DNA of 64,000 bases from Kazachstania africana CBS 2517. Lineage: Eukaryota > Ascomycota > Saccharomycetes > Saccharomycetales > Saccharomycetaceae. This document shows, one piece after another, positions 29,599 through 38,319 of this stretch (position 1 is the first letter of the stretch; each line of letters begins with the position of its first letter). Made by a program: the position numbers and the translations under genes. The notes beneath the pieces are model-generated. The model did not search any database, was not told where the DNA came from, and saw only the letters and a list, made by a program, of their open reading frames with translations. The DNA is taken from contig NC_018946.1 in NCBI RefSeq assembly GCF_000304475.1, positions 310,001 through 374,000 on the forward strand. Reading direction: 5' to 3'.

Positions 29599-30717
29599 TT
29601 AGGCAGATACTGTGACAGTAACAAATTGGGTGGTGGTAGTGGTATGAGTGTGTTCTTGAGTGGTGGTTTCAGAAGTGGCATTAGCAGAAGAGGTGGTTGG
29701 TTCAGCAGAACCGACGTGGATTTCTCTCTTTTGAACCGTACTTGTAGAGTTAGAGTTACCAGCATCGAACACTTCAATCTTGGCACTAGCGTAGTCTTCA
29801 GCAGTGACAACACAGAAAGTGGCACCACCTGCACCAGAGCTACCATCAGGACTAGATACTTCATTAACGTTTTGGACACTTGGATCAATAGAACATTGCA
29901 AACCGTTACACTTGGATTCATCATCACATGTAATCTTAACACCGAAAGTTGGTTTAGTGCTACCAAAGGTATCGACATAGATTGGATTCCAACCAATTTT
30001 AACGTAAGTGTTACCATTGTCGTCCATATTGGCACCAGCAACATAAGGAGACCAGTTACCGTATGGCTCGGAAGAATCACCCCATTTACATCCATCACTT
30101 ACACTGACACCTGGAGGGTTGATGTAGTAATGAGCAGCAGTAGAAGCCCAATAATCTGTACCTGGCACAGCCAATGTTTGTTCAGAACTGGAACCAACTA
30201 AGGTTGGAATCAACATTTCTTCGTTACCAGGTAGAACAGTTTGACAGAAGGCAATGTCACCTCCACTAGCGCTGTTAACGGCACTAACGGTACCTTTACC
30301 ATCATAACAGTAACTGTTACCGCTGTTAGGAGTGGTTAAAGAACCGTCGGAATTACAGTATAGACCACCGTATTGGGACTCAGGATAAGTGTATGAGGTG
30401 GCTTCTGGGTCCCATTGACCCATTAGCTGACCAGGTTCACATGCGTAAGGACACCATTGTCCGGCGGTACAAGCTTGATCAGAATGCATGGCCCAGCCTG
30501 CATTGGAACCAGAGGTTTGTACGGCAACCATACCTTCATGGGATGGGAAGGCACATGTAGCACCACCAGTAGAGGTAGCAGTAGCAGTAGCAGTCGTAGA
30601 AGCGTCACGCTTACCTAAGTGAGAGTGAGCGTATTCTGGGGCCTGTGGGAAAGCTGACGCAATTTCAGCCAAAGACAAAGTTAAAAGACTAGCGATCGTA
30701 TTTTGTTTGTTGAACAT
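29599..30717 (-). CDS. SUN-family secreted cell-wall protein (UTH1/NCA3/SUN4/SIM1 type)
   Basis: SUN proteins are secreted beta-glucosidase-like cell-wall proteins acting in septation and wall remodelling. The start is the ATG at 30717: upstream of it the frame only reads through an ATT microsatellite as poly-Ile. The 372-residue product has a signal peptide (MFNKQNTIASLLTLSLAEIASA), a Kex2-type site GKR (about 35-37), a Thr/Ala spacer, then the roughly 260-residue SUN domain. That domain shows CAFPSHEGMVAVQ, the C-x5-C-x3-C motif in CTAGQWCPYAC, PGQLMGQWDPEATSYTYP, FCQTVLPGNEEMLIPT and KIGWNPIYVD. A Thr-rich tail ends QFVTVTVSA. Length and domain text are close to Uth1/Nca3, but synteny gives no help, so no symbol is assigned. 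Codon use is biased, suggesting high expression. Confidence 0.9.
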   Translation of the reverse strand: MFNKQNTIASLLTLSLAEIASAFPQAPEYAHSHLGKRDASTTATATATSTGGATCAFPSHEGMVAVQTSGSNAGWAMHSDQACTAGQWCPYACEPGQLMGQWDPEATSYTYPESQYGGLYCNSDGSLTTPNSGNSYCYDGKGTVSAVNSASGGDIAFCQTVLPGNEEMLIPTLVGSSSEQTLAVPGTDYWASTAAHYYINPPGVSVSDGCKWGDSSEPYGNWSPYVAGANMDDNGNTYVKIGWNPIYVDTFGSTKPTFGVKITCDDESKCNGLQCSIDPSVQNVNEVSSPDGSSGAGGATFCVVTAEDYASAKIEVFDAGNSNSTSTVQKREIHVGSAEPTTSSANATSETTTQEHTHTTTTTQFVTVTVSA

Positions 30718-30722
30718 ATTGC

Positions 30723-30725
<3 letters not shown>

Positions 30726-30766
<41 letters not shown>
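30726..30766. repeat. ATT/AAT trinucleotide repeat in the SUN gene leader
   Basis: About 13 uninterrupted TTA/ATT units, ending 9 bp upstream of the SUN-family ATG at 30717. It lies in frame with the gene, which is why a longer open frame with poly-isoleucine appears upstream. Confidence 0.9.
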
Positions 30767-30841
30767 GGTTGTATTGTTTTAAAATATAATAAATAATATT
30801 CCAAAGTTTCAAAAGTTGTTCTATCGAGACAACTTGCATTT

Positions 30842-30849
30842 CTTATATA
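30842..30849 (-). promoter_or_regulatory. TATA box of the SUN-family gene
   Basis: TATATAAG on the minus strand, about 125-130 bp upstream of the ATG at 30717. Confidence 0.5.
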
Positions 30850-31270
30850 CAAGTTTTGACATCATTTCTTTTGGAGTAATCTTCGACCAAAAGACTATGA
30901 CGTTTCTTTTAACAAAAGGAAAGCCTAACTCTAATTTGAGTTATAGTGAACAATAGGATGTGTCAGGAACCTATTCCTTTTTCGAAAATCAAAAAGGAAC
31001 GCAACTTTCCTGCGTCGAGTTCTTCAGTTTTTTGTCCAATCCTTTTTTATCAGACGTTATCCATGGGTATACCAAGCCTGCTGAAAAAAGAAACTAAGAT
31101 TACATGCCCTGAGTGATCGAAGCAACCGCAGGGACATCATTACATCTTTCAAAAGAAATGACGTAAAATCGCAAAGAACACCTTGACCCCAGGTCTCAGC
31201 AGAGCCCATCCACCATAGTGATTCAAAAAGCAAACCATCAGCAAAAGAAATATCCAAACTGGTCATCGAA

Positions 31271-31336
31271 ACCAGCCCAGCCAGATGTAAAAGAAACCAA
31301 CTCTGAACGCCTCTGGCTTTCAATCTGCTTTGCTGG
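31271..31336. promoter_or_regulatory. Ace2/Swi5-like CCAGC sites
   Basis: ACCAGC at 31271-31276, an adjoining CCAGCC, and TGCTGG at 31331-31336 match the RRCCAGCR core bound by Ace2 and Swi5. SUN-family genes act in septation, so daughter-cell or M/G1 control would make sense, but the sites are nearer to PAC10 than to the SUN gene. Confidence 0.35.
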
Positions 31337-31496
31337 GTAACGACATGCCTTTTAAAGATGCCTTTTTTTGTAAGCATTCGCATTGTAAGAGAAGCCTGAA
31401 AAATTAGAAAAGTTTGCACTCTCTCGACAGATAGACTGTTTCGAAATTCAATTGATTGTCTAGTCAGTCTAGTGATCTATACGGAGTAACTCAACC

Positions 31497-32081
31497 ATGG
31501 ATACATTATTTAATTCCACTAAAAAAAACCCTAGGGGTATTCCAGAGGCTCCATTTGTGGAAAAAGTGGAAGATTTCATCAAAGATCCAAATGATTTCGA
31601 ATTAGTTTTTGGTAAATTCCAGGAAAGATTATCTAAGTACAAATTCATGCAAGAATCAAAATTATCAAATATTGAACAGTTGAAATTGCGTATTCCTGAT
31701 ATTGAAAACACTTTGAAAATTTGTGAAAATTTACACAACAAAGTACGAGATGGTGAAGATGACGAAATAGAGACAAATTATCAATTAAATGATACGTTGT
31801 TCACTAAAGCTGCCATCAAATTAGATGATGAATTGAAAGTCGGTTTATGGCTTGGTGCTGATGTTATGCTAGAATATCCTGTTGATGAAGCCATTGTACT
31901 ATTGCATGATAAATTGGAAGCAGCAAAGGGTAATTTGGATGTTTCCACTGAAGACGTCGAATTCTTGAGAGAAAACATCACTACTATGGAGGTCAATTGT
32001 GCCAGATTGTATAACTGGGACGTGGAAAGGAGACAAGCATTGAAAAAAGCTGAAGAAGGCACTAAGAACTTGAAAATCTAG
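31497..32081 (+). CDS. PAC10: Prefoldin subunit 3 (Gim2)
   Basis: Alpha-type subunit of the GimC/prefoldin hexamer, which captures nascent actin and tubulin and hands them to the CCT chaperonin in the cytosol. The 194 residues (S. cerevisiae about 199) have the alpha-prefoldin plan: N-terminal helix (PEAPFVEKVEDFIKD...FQERLSKYKFMQESKLSNIEQLKLRIPDIENTLKICENL), a central beta hairpin region (YQLNDTLFTKAAI, VGLWLGADVMLEYPVDEAIVLL) and a C-terminal coiled coil (DKLEAAKGNLDVSTEDVEFLRENITTMEVNCARLYNWDVERRQALKKA). PAC10, MRPL25 and SMD1 follow the order of S. cerevisiae YGR078C, YGR076C and YGR074W, without PEX8 and PRP38. Confidence 0.95.
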   Translation: MDTLFNSTKKNPRGIPEAPFVEKVEDFIKDPNDFELVFGKFQERLSKYKFMQESKLSNIEQLKLRIPDIENTLKICENLHNKVRDGEDDEIETNYQLNDTLFTKAAIKLDDELKVGLWLGADVMLEYPVDEAIVLLHDKLEAAKGNLDVSTEDVEFLRENITTMEVNCARLYNWDVERRQALKKAEEGTKNLKI

Positions 32082-32498
32082 CGTATAACGCCATTAACGT
32101 ATGTATTATTAGTAATACTATACAAGTCCATTAAGTAGCATACCTTTTTTAAAATTACGAGAACTTGAACTATCTAACACCGTTGAAGTAACTAACTTTA
32201 CCCTTTGCAAGATTCCTATGGTGAGTTCAATTAGAGTTTCATACTGAGGGTTCCTAGCGCCGTATACGGTCCAATATATCAAATAATTCAACGCTAACTT
32301 TCGACCAACATACTACTAGATGCCATGATATACGAGTTTCCATTGCTGCTTAAAGTGTTTAAATCTCTGTAATCTTATACATGCAAACGACTTTTTCACA
32401 GTCTTCGAGAAAAGGTTTTAACATATAAAATCTAAATTTGAGGCTAACATATAAACTCACATTGTGAGCCAAAAGAGTTATATAGACTGTTGATATCA
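32082..32498. other. Intergenic: PAC10 3' end and MRPL25 promoter
   Basis: No gene. PEX8 lies in this interval in S. cerevisiae; nothing resembling it remains. The palindrome CCGTATACGG (32260-32269) is noted separately. Confidence 0.5.
32260..32269. promoter_or_regulatory. CCG-N4-CGG palindrome (zinc-cluster factor type)
   Basis: CCGTATACGG is a perfect 10-bp palindrome with everted CCG half-sites four bases apart, the geometry bound by Leu3-type Zn2Cys6 regulators. It lies about 230 bp upstream of MRPL25. Confidence 0.3.
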
Positions 32499-32972
32499 AT
32501 GTCACAAGCTAACTTAAAGTATTTTGAAATGCTACCAAGAAAACTCAAGAATTTTTTTGCTAAGTATCCTCCCCACATTAAATATGCAAATGAAGCTGTC
32601 TCAACGCATGCCGTTAATGCTAACCCATTCATCGCCAATAAGCATCCAGTGACCAACACATATCACAATCCATTGTATTCACGAAGAAGAATGAGCGATA
32701 TCTACAAGCTAGCATATCGTTACGGTATTCAGGATCTTCTACCACCAATCCAAAATAAAGCATTCTTCGAAGAGAAATACAACAGCAAGAAGTTTATGAA
32801 GGGTGTCTTACAACCTAAAGGGCACAAACATGAATTGAATCAAGCTGACAGAGCAAAGAAAATGGCAAAAGCTATAACTGAAGCGGATAATACTATAATA
32901 AATGTTAAAGGTCAGAAAACAGTTAGAAGATTAGCTAAGAAGAAGATAGAAAACATAAGAAATTGGTTTTAA
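32499..32972 (+). CDS. MRPL25: Mitochondrial large-subunit ribosomal protein (YmL25)
   Basis: Yeast mitoribosome large-subunit protein. The ATG at 32499 is chosen: the frame extends three codons further only from a TTG, and from 32499 the product is 157 residues, the length I recall for S. cerevisiae Mrpl25. Conserved blocks include YFEMLPRKLKNFFAKYPPHIKY (8-29), NANPFIANKHPVTNTYHNPLYSRRRMSDIYKLAYRYG (about 41-77), KGVLQPKGHKHELN (about 102-115) and the final IRNWF. The basic, aromatic-rich N-terminus is consistent with mitochondrial import without an obvious cleaved presequence. Downstream SMD1 is convergent. Confidence 0.95.
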   Translation: MSQANLKYFEMLPRKLKNFFAKYPPHIKYANEAVSTHAVNANPFIANKHPVTNTYHNPLYSRRRMSDIYKLAYRYGIQDLLPPIQNKAFFEEKYNSKKFMKGVLQPKGHKHELNQADRAKKMAKAITEADNTIINVKGQKTVRRLAKKKIENIRNWF

Positions 32973-33077
32973 AAATAAATACATACGCATATTTCCTTTT
33001 TCTATCAGCATACAGTATGGTAGATGACTGTTCATGCCTCTATATATCCATATATACCTTGTAAATAGCCCCGGGTC

Positions 33078-33524
33078 TTAAACTCCTCTTCTTATTCTTT
33101 TCGTCTGTTGTCCATCGAAATCACGTCTTCTTTTCTTATTAGCGTCACTGACAACTTTACCTTGTCTTCTCAATCTGTTTAATTGTGTTTCATCTATCAA
33201 CAGAGAGTCTAGATTCAATGAATCCGGTAAGATTATTTGTCTAATTGTATTACCACGGACATTGATATATTGTAAAGAGGTAGTAATCTTATCGCCACTC
33301 GTTGCACCTTCGTTCGAGGGCCCCTTCCCCGTCAAATACATGCTCGCAAGGGCACTTGGACTATTAGAATGATTGTTGTTTGGTAACGTCAACGCAACAT
33401 CCGTCAACGTTACATTCATCTGCGGTGAAACCGTTTGTAACGTGCCCCATATCGTCGTACCGTTCTTTAACTCGACTGTGACTTGTTCATTCCTTAACTT
33501 TTTCAAAAAATTGACCAACTTCAT
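33078..33524 (-). CDS. SMD1: Core Sm protein D1
   Basis: SmD1 forms part of the heteroheptameric Sm ring on U1, U2, U4 and U5 snRNAs. The 148 residues (S. cerevisiae about 146) start MKLVNFLKKLRNEQVTVELKNGTTIWGTL, the Sm1 motif with the typical KNGT turn; Sm2 is YINVRGNTIRQIILPDSLNLDSLL (about 86-109). As in budding yeasts, the loop between the two motifs is expanded (about 48-80, Asn/Ser-rich). The C-terminus is a basic KKRRRDF...KRIRRGV tail in place of the GR repeats of animals; this tail acts as a nuclear localisation signal. It is convergent with MRPL25 and divergent from SIT4. Confidence 0.96.
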   Translation of the reverse strand: MKLVNFLKKLRNEQVTVELKNGTTIWGTLQTVSPQMNVTLTDVALTLPNNNHSNSPSALASMYLTGKGPSNEGATSGDKITTSLQYINVRGNTIRQIILPDSLNLDSLLIDETQLNRLRRQGKVVSDANKKRRRDFDGQQTKRIRRGV

Positions 33525-33873
33525 ACCAACTGCAACACTGTGATGCTTCCTACTGGTATTATATCTATCTACTTGGTGTGACTTACCAGTGATGGATGCT
33601 CAATATCTTAAATAAAGCTTCTCAATGGAAGTCTCGCTCTGTTATGAAAATTAGTAAAAAAAATTTCAACCACTTTGAATTTTACATTAAAAAGTGATTG
33701 AACTTCGCTCTGATTTTGAATAAGATCTATTCAAGAATCGTTTCTGGATTGTCATATTAGAGGCGACTTGCATTGGTGAATCGTGATAGTCAAGTGGTTG
33801 TTTTGACGACGAGATATAAGACGTTTTAGCGCAGTAGAAAAATTTCCATAAGAACGAAAAGATACCAAAAAAG
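33525..33873. other. Intergenic: SMD1/SIT4 divergent promoter
   Basis: No gene. AT-rich with A-tracts near 33655-33665; no clear factor site identified. This is also a junction between two S. cerevisiae segments (YGR074W and YDL047W). Confidence 0.5.
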
Positions 33874-34815
33874 ATGCAAAATAGAGGACCTGATGAATGG
33901 CTGGAAACGGTTAAGAAATGTCAATCTTTGACTGAAAATGAAATGAAACAGTTGTGTGAAATGGTGAAGGAGCTTTTGATGGAAGAGAGTAATATTCAAC
34001 CGGTGCAAACACCGGTGACTGTATGTGGTGATATTCATGGACAATTCCATGATCTCTTAGAATTGTTCCGTACATCTGGTGGATTCCCCGATACGATTAA
34101 TTATATATTCTTGGGGGATTATGTGGATAGAGGTTACTACAGTTTGGAAACGTTCACCTTATTAATGTGTTTAAAAGTTAAATACCCATCTAGAATTACA
34201 TTAGTCAGGGGGAATCATGAATCTAGACAAATCACCCAAGTTTACGGTTTCTACGAAGAATGTCTAAATAAATACGGTTCTACCACCGTGTGGAAATATT
34301 GTTGCCAAGTTTTCGATTTCTTAACATTGGCTGCTATAATTGACGGTAAAATCTTATGTGTACATGGTGGTCTTTCGCCTGAAATTAGAATGTTAGATCA
34401 AATAAGGGTTTTATCCCGAGCACAAGAAGTCCCTCATGAAGGAGGGTTTTCAGATCTCTTATGGAGTGATCCAGATAACGTAGAAGCCTGGCAGGTTTCC
34501 CCAAGAGGTGCAGGTTGGCTATTCGGTAGTAAAGTTGCGCGTGAATTCAACCATGTCAATGGATTGAATCTAATTGCTAGGGCGCATCAACTGGTCATGG
34601 AAGGGTTCAAATACCACTTCCCTGAAAAGGACGTCGTTACGGTTTGGTCAGCACCTAATTATTGTTATAGATGTGGTAACGTTGCCAGTGTAATGAAAGT
34701 GGAAGAAGATTTAGAGCCAACATTCAAGATATTCTCAGCTGTACCAGATGATTACATTCAAGAATCCGCCACTACCGCTGCTCCAACCAATCAAAGAGCA
34801 GGCTATTTCTTATGA
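33874..34815 (+). CDS. SIT4: PP2A-like Ser/Thr phosphatase catalytic subunit (PP6 type)
   Basis: Sit4 is the PP6-type phosphatase that works with SAP subunits and Tap42 in TOR signalling and G1/S progression. The 313 residues align almost without gaps to the protein I recall from S. cerevisiae (311). Metal and active-site motifs are complete: GDIHG (52-56), GDYVDRG (81-87), RGNHE (112-116), a later SDPDN and the metal-binding His in RAHQLVMEG. The C-terminus ends YFL, the PP2A-family methylation and regulatory tail. The identical [13 protein letters not shown] segment and the overall sequence separate it from Pph21/22, Pph3 and Ppg1. It is followed by NPC2 in the same orientation, as in YDL047W-YDL046W. 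Confidence 0.97.
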   Translation: MQNRGPDEWLETVKKCQSLTENEMKQLCEMVKELLMEESNIQPVQTPVTVCGDIHGQFHDLLELFRTSGGFPDTINYIFLGDYVDRGYYSLETFTLLMCLKVKYPSRITLVRGNHESRQITQVYGFYEECLNKYGSTTVWKYCCQVFDFLTLAAIIDGKILCVHGGLSPEIRMLDQIRVLSRAQEVPHEGGFSDLLWSDPDNVEAWQVSPRGAGWLFGSKVAREFNHVNGLNLIARAHQLVMEGFKYHFPEKDVVTVWSAPNYCYRCGNVASVMKVEEDLEPTFKIFSAVPDDYIQESATTAAPTNQRAGYFL

Positions 34816-35263
34816 TTTCGCCACAAAACTACCCATAATCATAACACCAATAAGAAATAGTGCATGCAACTTGAAATGAAATCGAACCCATGTCTAATGA
34901 ACCATTCAATAATATTTCATGATCATTGTAATACTTATATCTATAGTCTACCCGATAATCTCATCTATAGAACTCTCTGCTTCTTCTGTATAATACACAC
35001 CAAAATAATACATATAATCTTTATAAACAATTTTACTAGTATCTCAATTGCACAACATGACTGCCATTTCGATTACCCATGGCATCTCAAAGCTGCCACT
35101 TTATGTATCGTCGAGGCCTTAATATGTATTTTTTTTGTTAGGCAGCCGGGGCCTTGTTATAGACAATGCGTTTATATAAATACCCTGGGATAAAATAAGA
35201 GAGAATTTGGAGAGCCATGATACTACATTTTGAATATATAAGCCACAGAAAGAAAGGCGAGAA
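34816..35263. other. Intergenic: SIT4 3' end and NPC2 promoter
   Basis: No gene. AT-rich with a short G/C patch (GGCAGCCGGGGCC near 35142-35154) about 110 bp upstream of NPC2 and a TATATAA near 35166-35180. Confidence 0.5.
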
Positions 35264-35779
35264 ATGCATATGCTAAGTACTATACTGACTGTTTTATTGG
35301 CTCTATGCTTGACACCATTGAATGCCAGTCTTTTACCCGTCGCAGCGGACGTAGCTCCTAGTAGACCAATTCCAGGTCGTTCGCCATTCAGTCAATGTAG
35401 AATCCTCGAACCTCAAGCTTTATCTATTGAAAGGGTCGATTTTGAACCAGGGACTCCTCGTACCGGGCGTAATCTCACTATTACGGCATCAGGTATCCTA
35501 AGTGAACCGATTACCAATGGTTCATACGTTAAAATTGAAGTTAAACTAGGCTATATCAAGCTACTAACAGATACATTCGATCTTTGTGAATTACTGGCTG
35601 ATAATGTCAAAGATTTAGCTTGTCCAATCGTTGAAGGTTACTATGATTTGGTAAAAACCATTAGAATTCCACCGGAAGTACCCCCTGGCAGATACACTGT
35701 TTCAGCAAAGGCTTACACAGTTGACAACAACTTGATTACTTGCATAAAGGGTAACCTCATTATTGCCCCAAGCTTTTAA
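35264..35779 (+). CDS. NPC2: Vacuolar sterol-transfer protein, ML domain
   Basis: Npc2 is a lumenal vacuolar sterol-binding protein that passes sterol to membrane-bound Ncr1. The 171 residues (S. cerevisiae about 173) have a hydrophobic signal peptide (about 1-22, MHMLSTILTVLLALCLTPLNA), then the ML (MD-2-related lipid-recognition) beta sandwich. Conserved cysteines fall in SQCRILE, FDLCELLADNVKDLACPI and NNLITCIKG and would form the ML disulfides. The ligand-pocket strand VKLGYIKLLTDTFDLC and the PPEVPPGRYTVSAKAYT segment are typical. NxS/T glycosylation sites occur at NLT and NGS in the middle. A second ATG two codons downstream could also serve as start. Confidence 0.95.
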   Translation: MHMLSTILTVLLALCLTPLNASLLPVAADVAPSRPIPGRSPFSQCRILEPQALSIERVDFEPGTPRTGRNLTITASGILSEPITNGSYVKIEVKLGYIKLLTDTFDLCELLADNVKDLACPIVEGYYDLVKTIRIPPEVPPGRYTVSAKAYTVDNNLITCIKGNLIIAPSF

Positions 35780-35981
35780 TAGTTGAAATTGCTGTTACCT
35801 TAATACTAGTATACTGGCTATAAAGATAAGTCTGGTACGTAACCTATATAGTTTTACAAAAGAAAAAATTGATATTCTTTACGTCTCTATGTTAATACAG
35901 ATATATATGGTTTAGAAAGGGTTTCAGATAACATTAACCTTTAAAATACTTTACAGATTTGATTACGCAGGAATTTATGCT

Positions 35982-37064
35982 TTAAAATTCAACGTTCTTA
36001 CCATTTTTTTCATTTTCCATAGCGCGTTCTTCAGTTAAAGCATCTAAATTCTTAACTAATAATGATTCTGCTTTCTTTACGTTATCGACGCTATGACCAG
36101 TAATGACGAATTTCCTCATCTCTTCGCCCTCATCGTTATGGGTCTTTTCATCCTCATTCTTTAGAGTGGTAATCTTGGTTTTTGTGTATTTTCTTAAACT
36201 AATAATTCTGTTACCCTTTACACCGATTAAACCACCGACCAATGGTTCGGGAACCAGGACAGTTGCAGAAAAAGTTTGAAGATCTGAATCTTGTTCAGTT
36301 TTTTGATTTCTTATAGGTTGAGAACCGTTGGTTTTAGATTTTGAAAGATGCGGTGTGTATCGTATTTCATTCAATTGCTCAAAGCTAATTTTGTTTAAAA
36401 TAATTTGGCCTACTTCAACGATACAATCGGCAATGTGTTGACTTTCACCTTGAATTTCAAGTAATCTATCGTCACTGTCAGGTAACGTTCTTTTTGAACC
36501 GATGATTTTAACTTTATAACCTTCCTGTAATTTTTTCAAAGTATCACCATTTTTGCCAAAGACTAATGGAATCTTTGAGTTTGATAAAAGTAATCTGACG
36601 GAACGAATGGCATTGACATCGGTGCAACCTTCAAAATCCTCGATTTTTGGTTCAGGTAACATTGAATTCAAAAATGAAAATGGATAATGCTTGGAAGCTG
36701 TTTGTTCAGTATCTTCAACGAAAAGTTTGATAATATCATTAATAGTATTAGCGACATTAACGATGGAACCGCCAATAGATAAAACTCTATCAGAGCAACC
36801 TTGAACTTTTTCACTTAGAGTGATTTGAATGTCGTTGGTATCTCTCAATGTCTTCAAAGTCTTGGCCTCATGACCTATGACTTTGCCCGATTCATTGTAA
36901 GAAAGTAAGACCCTGTATAAGATTGGGGAGTTCTTAGAGACTTCAATTGAGTTACTTTCAGTAGAACTTTCTCTTCCAACTTCGGTTTCGTCCACTGGTG
37001 TCTTTTCGACGGATTCGGTAGTAAACGGAGAAGCAGATTGATTGTTTTCTTCTTCGATAGACAT
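35982..37064 (-). CDS. HEK2: Three-KH-domain RNA-binding protein, Hek2/Khd1 type
   Basis: Poly(C)-binding-like protein of the Hek2 (Khd1)/Pbp2 family; Hek2 represses and localises mRNAs such as ASH1. The 360 residues have an acidic N-terminus (1-45), KH1 (about 48-115), KH2 (about 153-222) and KH3 (about 265-343). KH2 has the GxxG loop GKNG (170-173) and KH3 has GVKG (281-284). KH1 instead reads GHEA (64-67), so its RNA-gripping loop is altered. Motifs CSDRVLSIGG, NVANTINDI and HYPFSFLNSMLPEP match the S. cerevisiae Hek2 text as I remember it. Its place and strand relative to IST2 and YBL036C agree with YBL032W. PBP2, a duplicate of HEK2, is the alternative name. Confidence 0.85.
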   Translation of the reverse strand: MSIEEENNQSASPFTTESVEKTPVDETEVGRESSTESNSIEVSKNSPILYRVLLSYNESGKVIGHEAKTLKTLRDTNDIQITLSEKVQGCSDRVLSIGGSIVNVANTINDIIKLFVEDTEQTASKHYPFSFLNSMLPEPKIEDFEGCTDVNAIRSVRLLLSNSKIPLVFGKNGDTLKKLQEGYKVKIIGSKRTLPDSDDRLLEIQGESQHIADCIVEVGQIILNKISFEQLNEIRYTPHLSKSKTNGSQPIRNQKTEQDSDLQTFSATVLVPEPLVGGLIGVKGNRIISLRKYTKTKITTLKNEDEKTHNDEGEEMRKFVITGHSVDNVKKAESLLVKNLDALTEERAMENEKNGKNVEF

Positions 37065-37657
37065 GGTTTAAACTAAGAAGTTATTGAACGAATAGGGAGA
37101 AAATATCAAAGTAGCAGCAGCAGTTTCAGATTTGTCAAAGTAAATTGATGAATCTGGAATTGTAACGAGTAATTGAGGTGTTCAATAAAAACTTATTAAA
37201 ATAAAACAAGATATATGTAAGAAAGTTACTAAACAAAATAAGAGCCCACGAAGTACTTGTTTTTATACTTGTGAACGCCACCTCCTCCCTTTTGTTGTTC
37301 CTTCCTGCAAGTTTAAACATTTTCCACCTCCCATATTTCTCGAAAGCAATCTTGTAGAGAAGAATCATCAAAGGACGGAAAAAAAAGCTTAAAAGACACG
37401 CAAACAACTTGCAGGAGAAACCGATTGTTACTCTTTTAGTGGTTTTTTATAGTCTTTCCTTGTAGATCATTTTATCCAGTGGAGGAATCATGGAAAGCAA
37501 GCGTGGAAGAGACGGTTGCTGTTTCTGCTTTGATGGTTTGACGGTGTCGGTGCTGTTTGCTAGCTAGATGTAAATCGCTATTGTAAAGATAAGTATGTGG
37601 TACTGAGGGGTAAATAAAACATAGATATAAATAAATTTGCTTGCATTCATAAATCTG
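37065..37657. other. Intergenic: HEK2 promoter
   Basis: No gene supported; the 90-codon minus frame at 37135-37407 has no homology I can see and lies in the expected leader of HEK2. Purine/pyrimidine-rich tracts only. Confidence 0.5.
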
Positions 37658-37936
37658 TCAATGTCTTGCCTTTTCTATCAGATAATCCTTTGCCTCACCG
37701 TAGACATTGGCGATGACTTCGTCATCTTTGATGATATAACCTCTAGAGAAGTCTTCAGTGAGTACCGTAGCGAAACTTCTATCGTCATTTGGATGCTGTT
37801 TCATGAAATCCTTGTACCCCTTCACCGTTGTCAACTCCACCGGCGTATTCCAGTTGGCCCCAATAAAAGAATCTGTGTCAGACCCAGGCGATGACGTAAC
37901 GTTGCTGCTCTCTTTGTACTGTTTGCCACTACCCAT
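37658..37936 (-). CDS. Small protein, YBR085C-A-like
   Basis: A 92-residue hydrophilic protein from a normal ATG. It stands next to IST2 and on the same strand, the place of YBR085C-A (about 85 residues, unknown function, cytoplasm/nucleus) in S. cerevisiae; a related small gene, YBL029C-A, lies in the duplicate block. The name is based on position and size, not on a remembered alignment. The second residue is glycine (MGSGKQY), allowing but not proving N-myristoylation, since position 6 is Gln rather than Ser/Thr. The C-terminal half (VKGYKDFMKQHPNDDRSFATVLTEDFSRGYIIKDDEVIANVYGEAKDYL) looks folded, with alternating hydrophobic residues. No transmembrane segment. A TA repeat lies about 30 bp upstream. 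Confidence 0.65.
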   Translation of the reverse strand: MGSGKQYKESSNVTSSPGSDTDSFIGANWNTPVELTTVKGYKDFMKQHPNDDRSFATVLTEDFSRGYIIKDDEVIANVYGEAKDYLIEKARH

Positions 37937-38319
37937 CTTGTCTTCTGTTGCTGCTGCTATCTGGTATATATATATATATATATGCTGAATCGGTATGTTA
38001 CAAATAGGAATACCAAGTTACTGTTACACCAAATGTACGCCACAAAAATTCTTTCTACGTGAAATTATTTAATCTCAATGGGCCTTTTTATACCCCACTG
38101 GAAAATAAAGGGTATATATATATATATTCTCCTAACACTTTACTTTTATTATCAAATAGCCAACGTCCGATGTGACAGAAAATACGAGCTTAGATAAGAC
38201 TCTTGATGATGTTTAAAATACGCTATCTATTTGACGTGGAATGCCACATGTTATATCCAAGAGCGTCCATATACACTTGTAAGAAGTGCCTTTTATTCTA
38301 CAACTTTTCATTTCATAAA
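37937..38319. other. Intergenic with two TA repeats (37965-37983, 38113-38128)
   Basis: No gene. It is the promoter of the small gene at 37658-37936 and the 3' region of IST2 (both minus strand). Two TA dinucleotide runs are separated by about 130 bp; the one at 37965-37983 is close enough to the small gene to serve as its TATA region. Confidence 0.6.

Larger units (their letters stand above)
30718..31496. other. Intergenic: divergent SUN/PAC10 promoter region
   Basis: No gene supported. A 120-codon minus-strand frame (31057-31419) starts with GTG and shows no homology. The region holds the microsatellite, the TATA box and Ace2/Swi5-like sites listed separately. Confidence 0.5.

Noticed and set aside
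30718..30852. N-terminal 45-residue poly-isoleucine extension of the SUN-family protein
   Set aside because: It is a microsatellite read in frame; the downstream ATG starts a normal signal peptide.
31057..31419. 120-codon minus-strand frame between the SUN gene and PAC10
   Set aside because: It starts with GTG, has no recognisable homology, and lies in a divergent promoter with regulatory-looking motifs.
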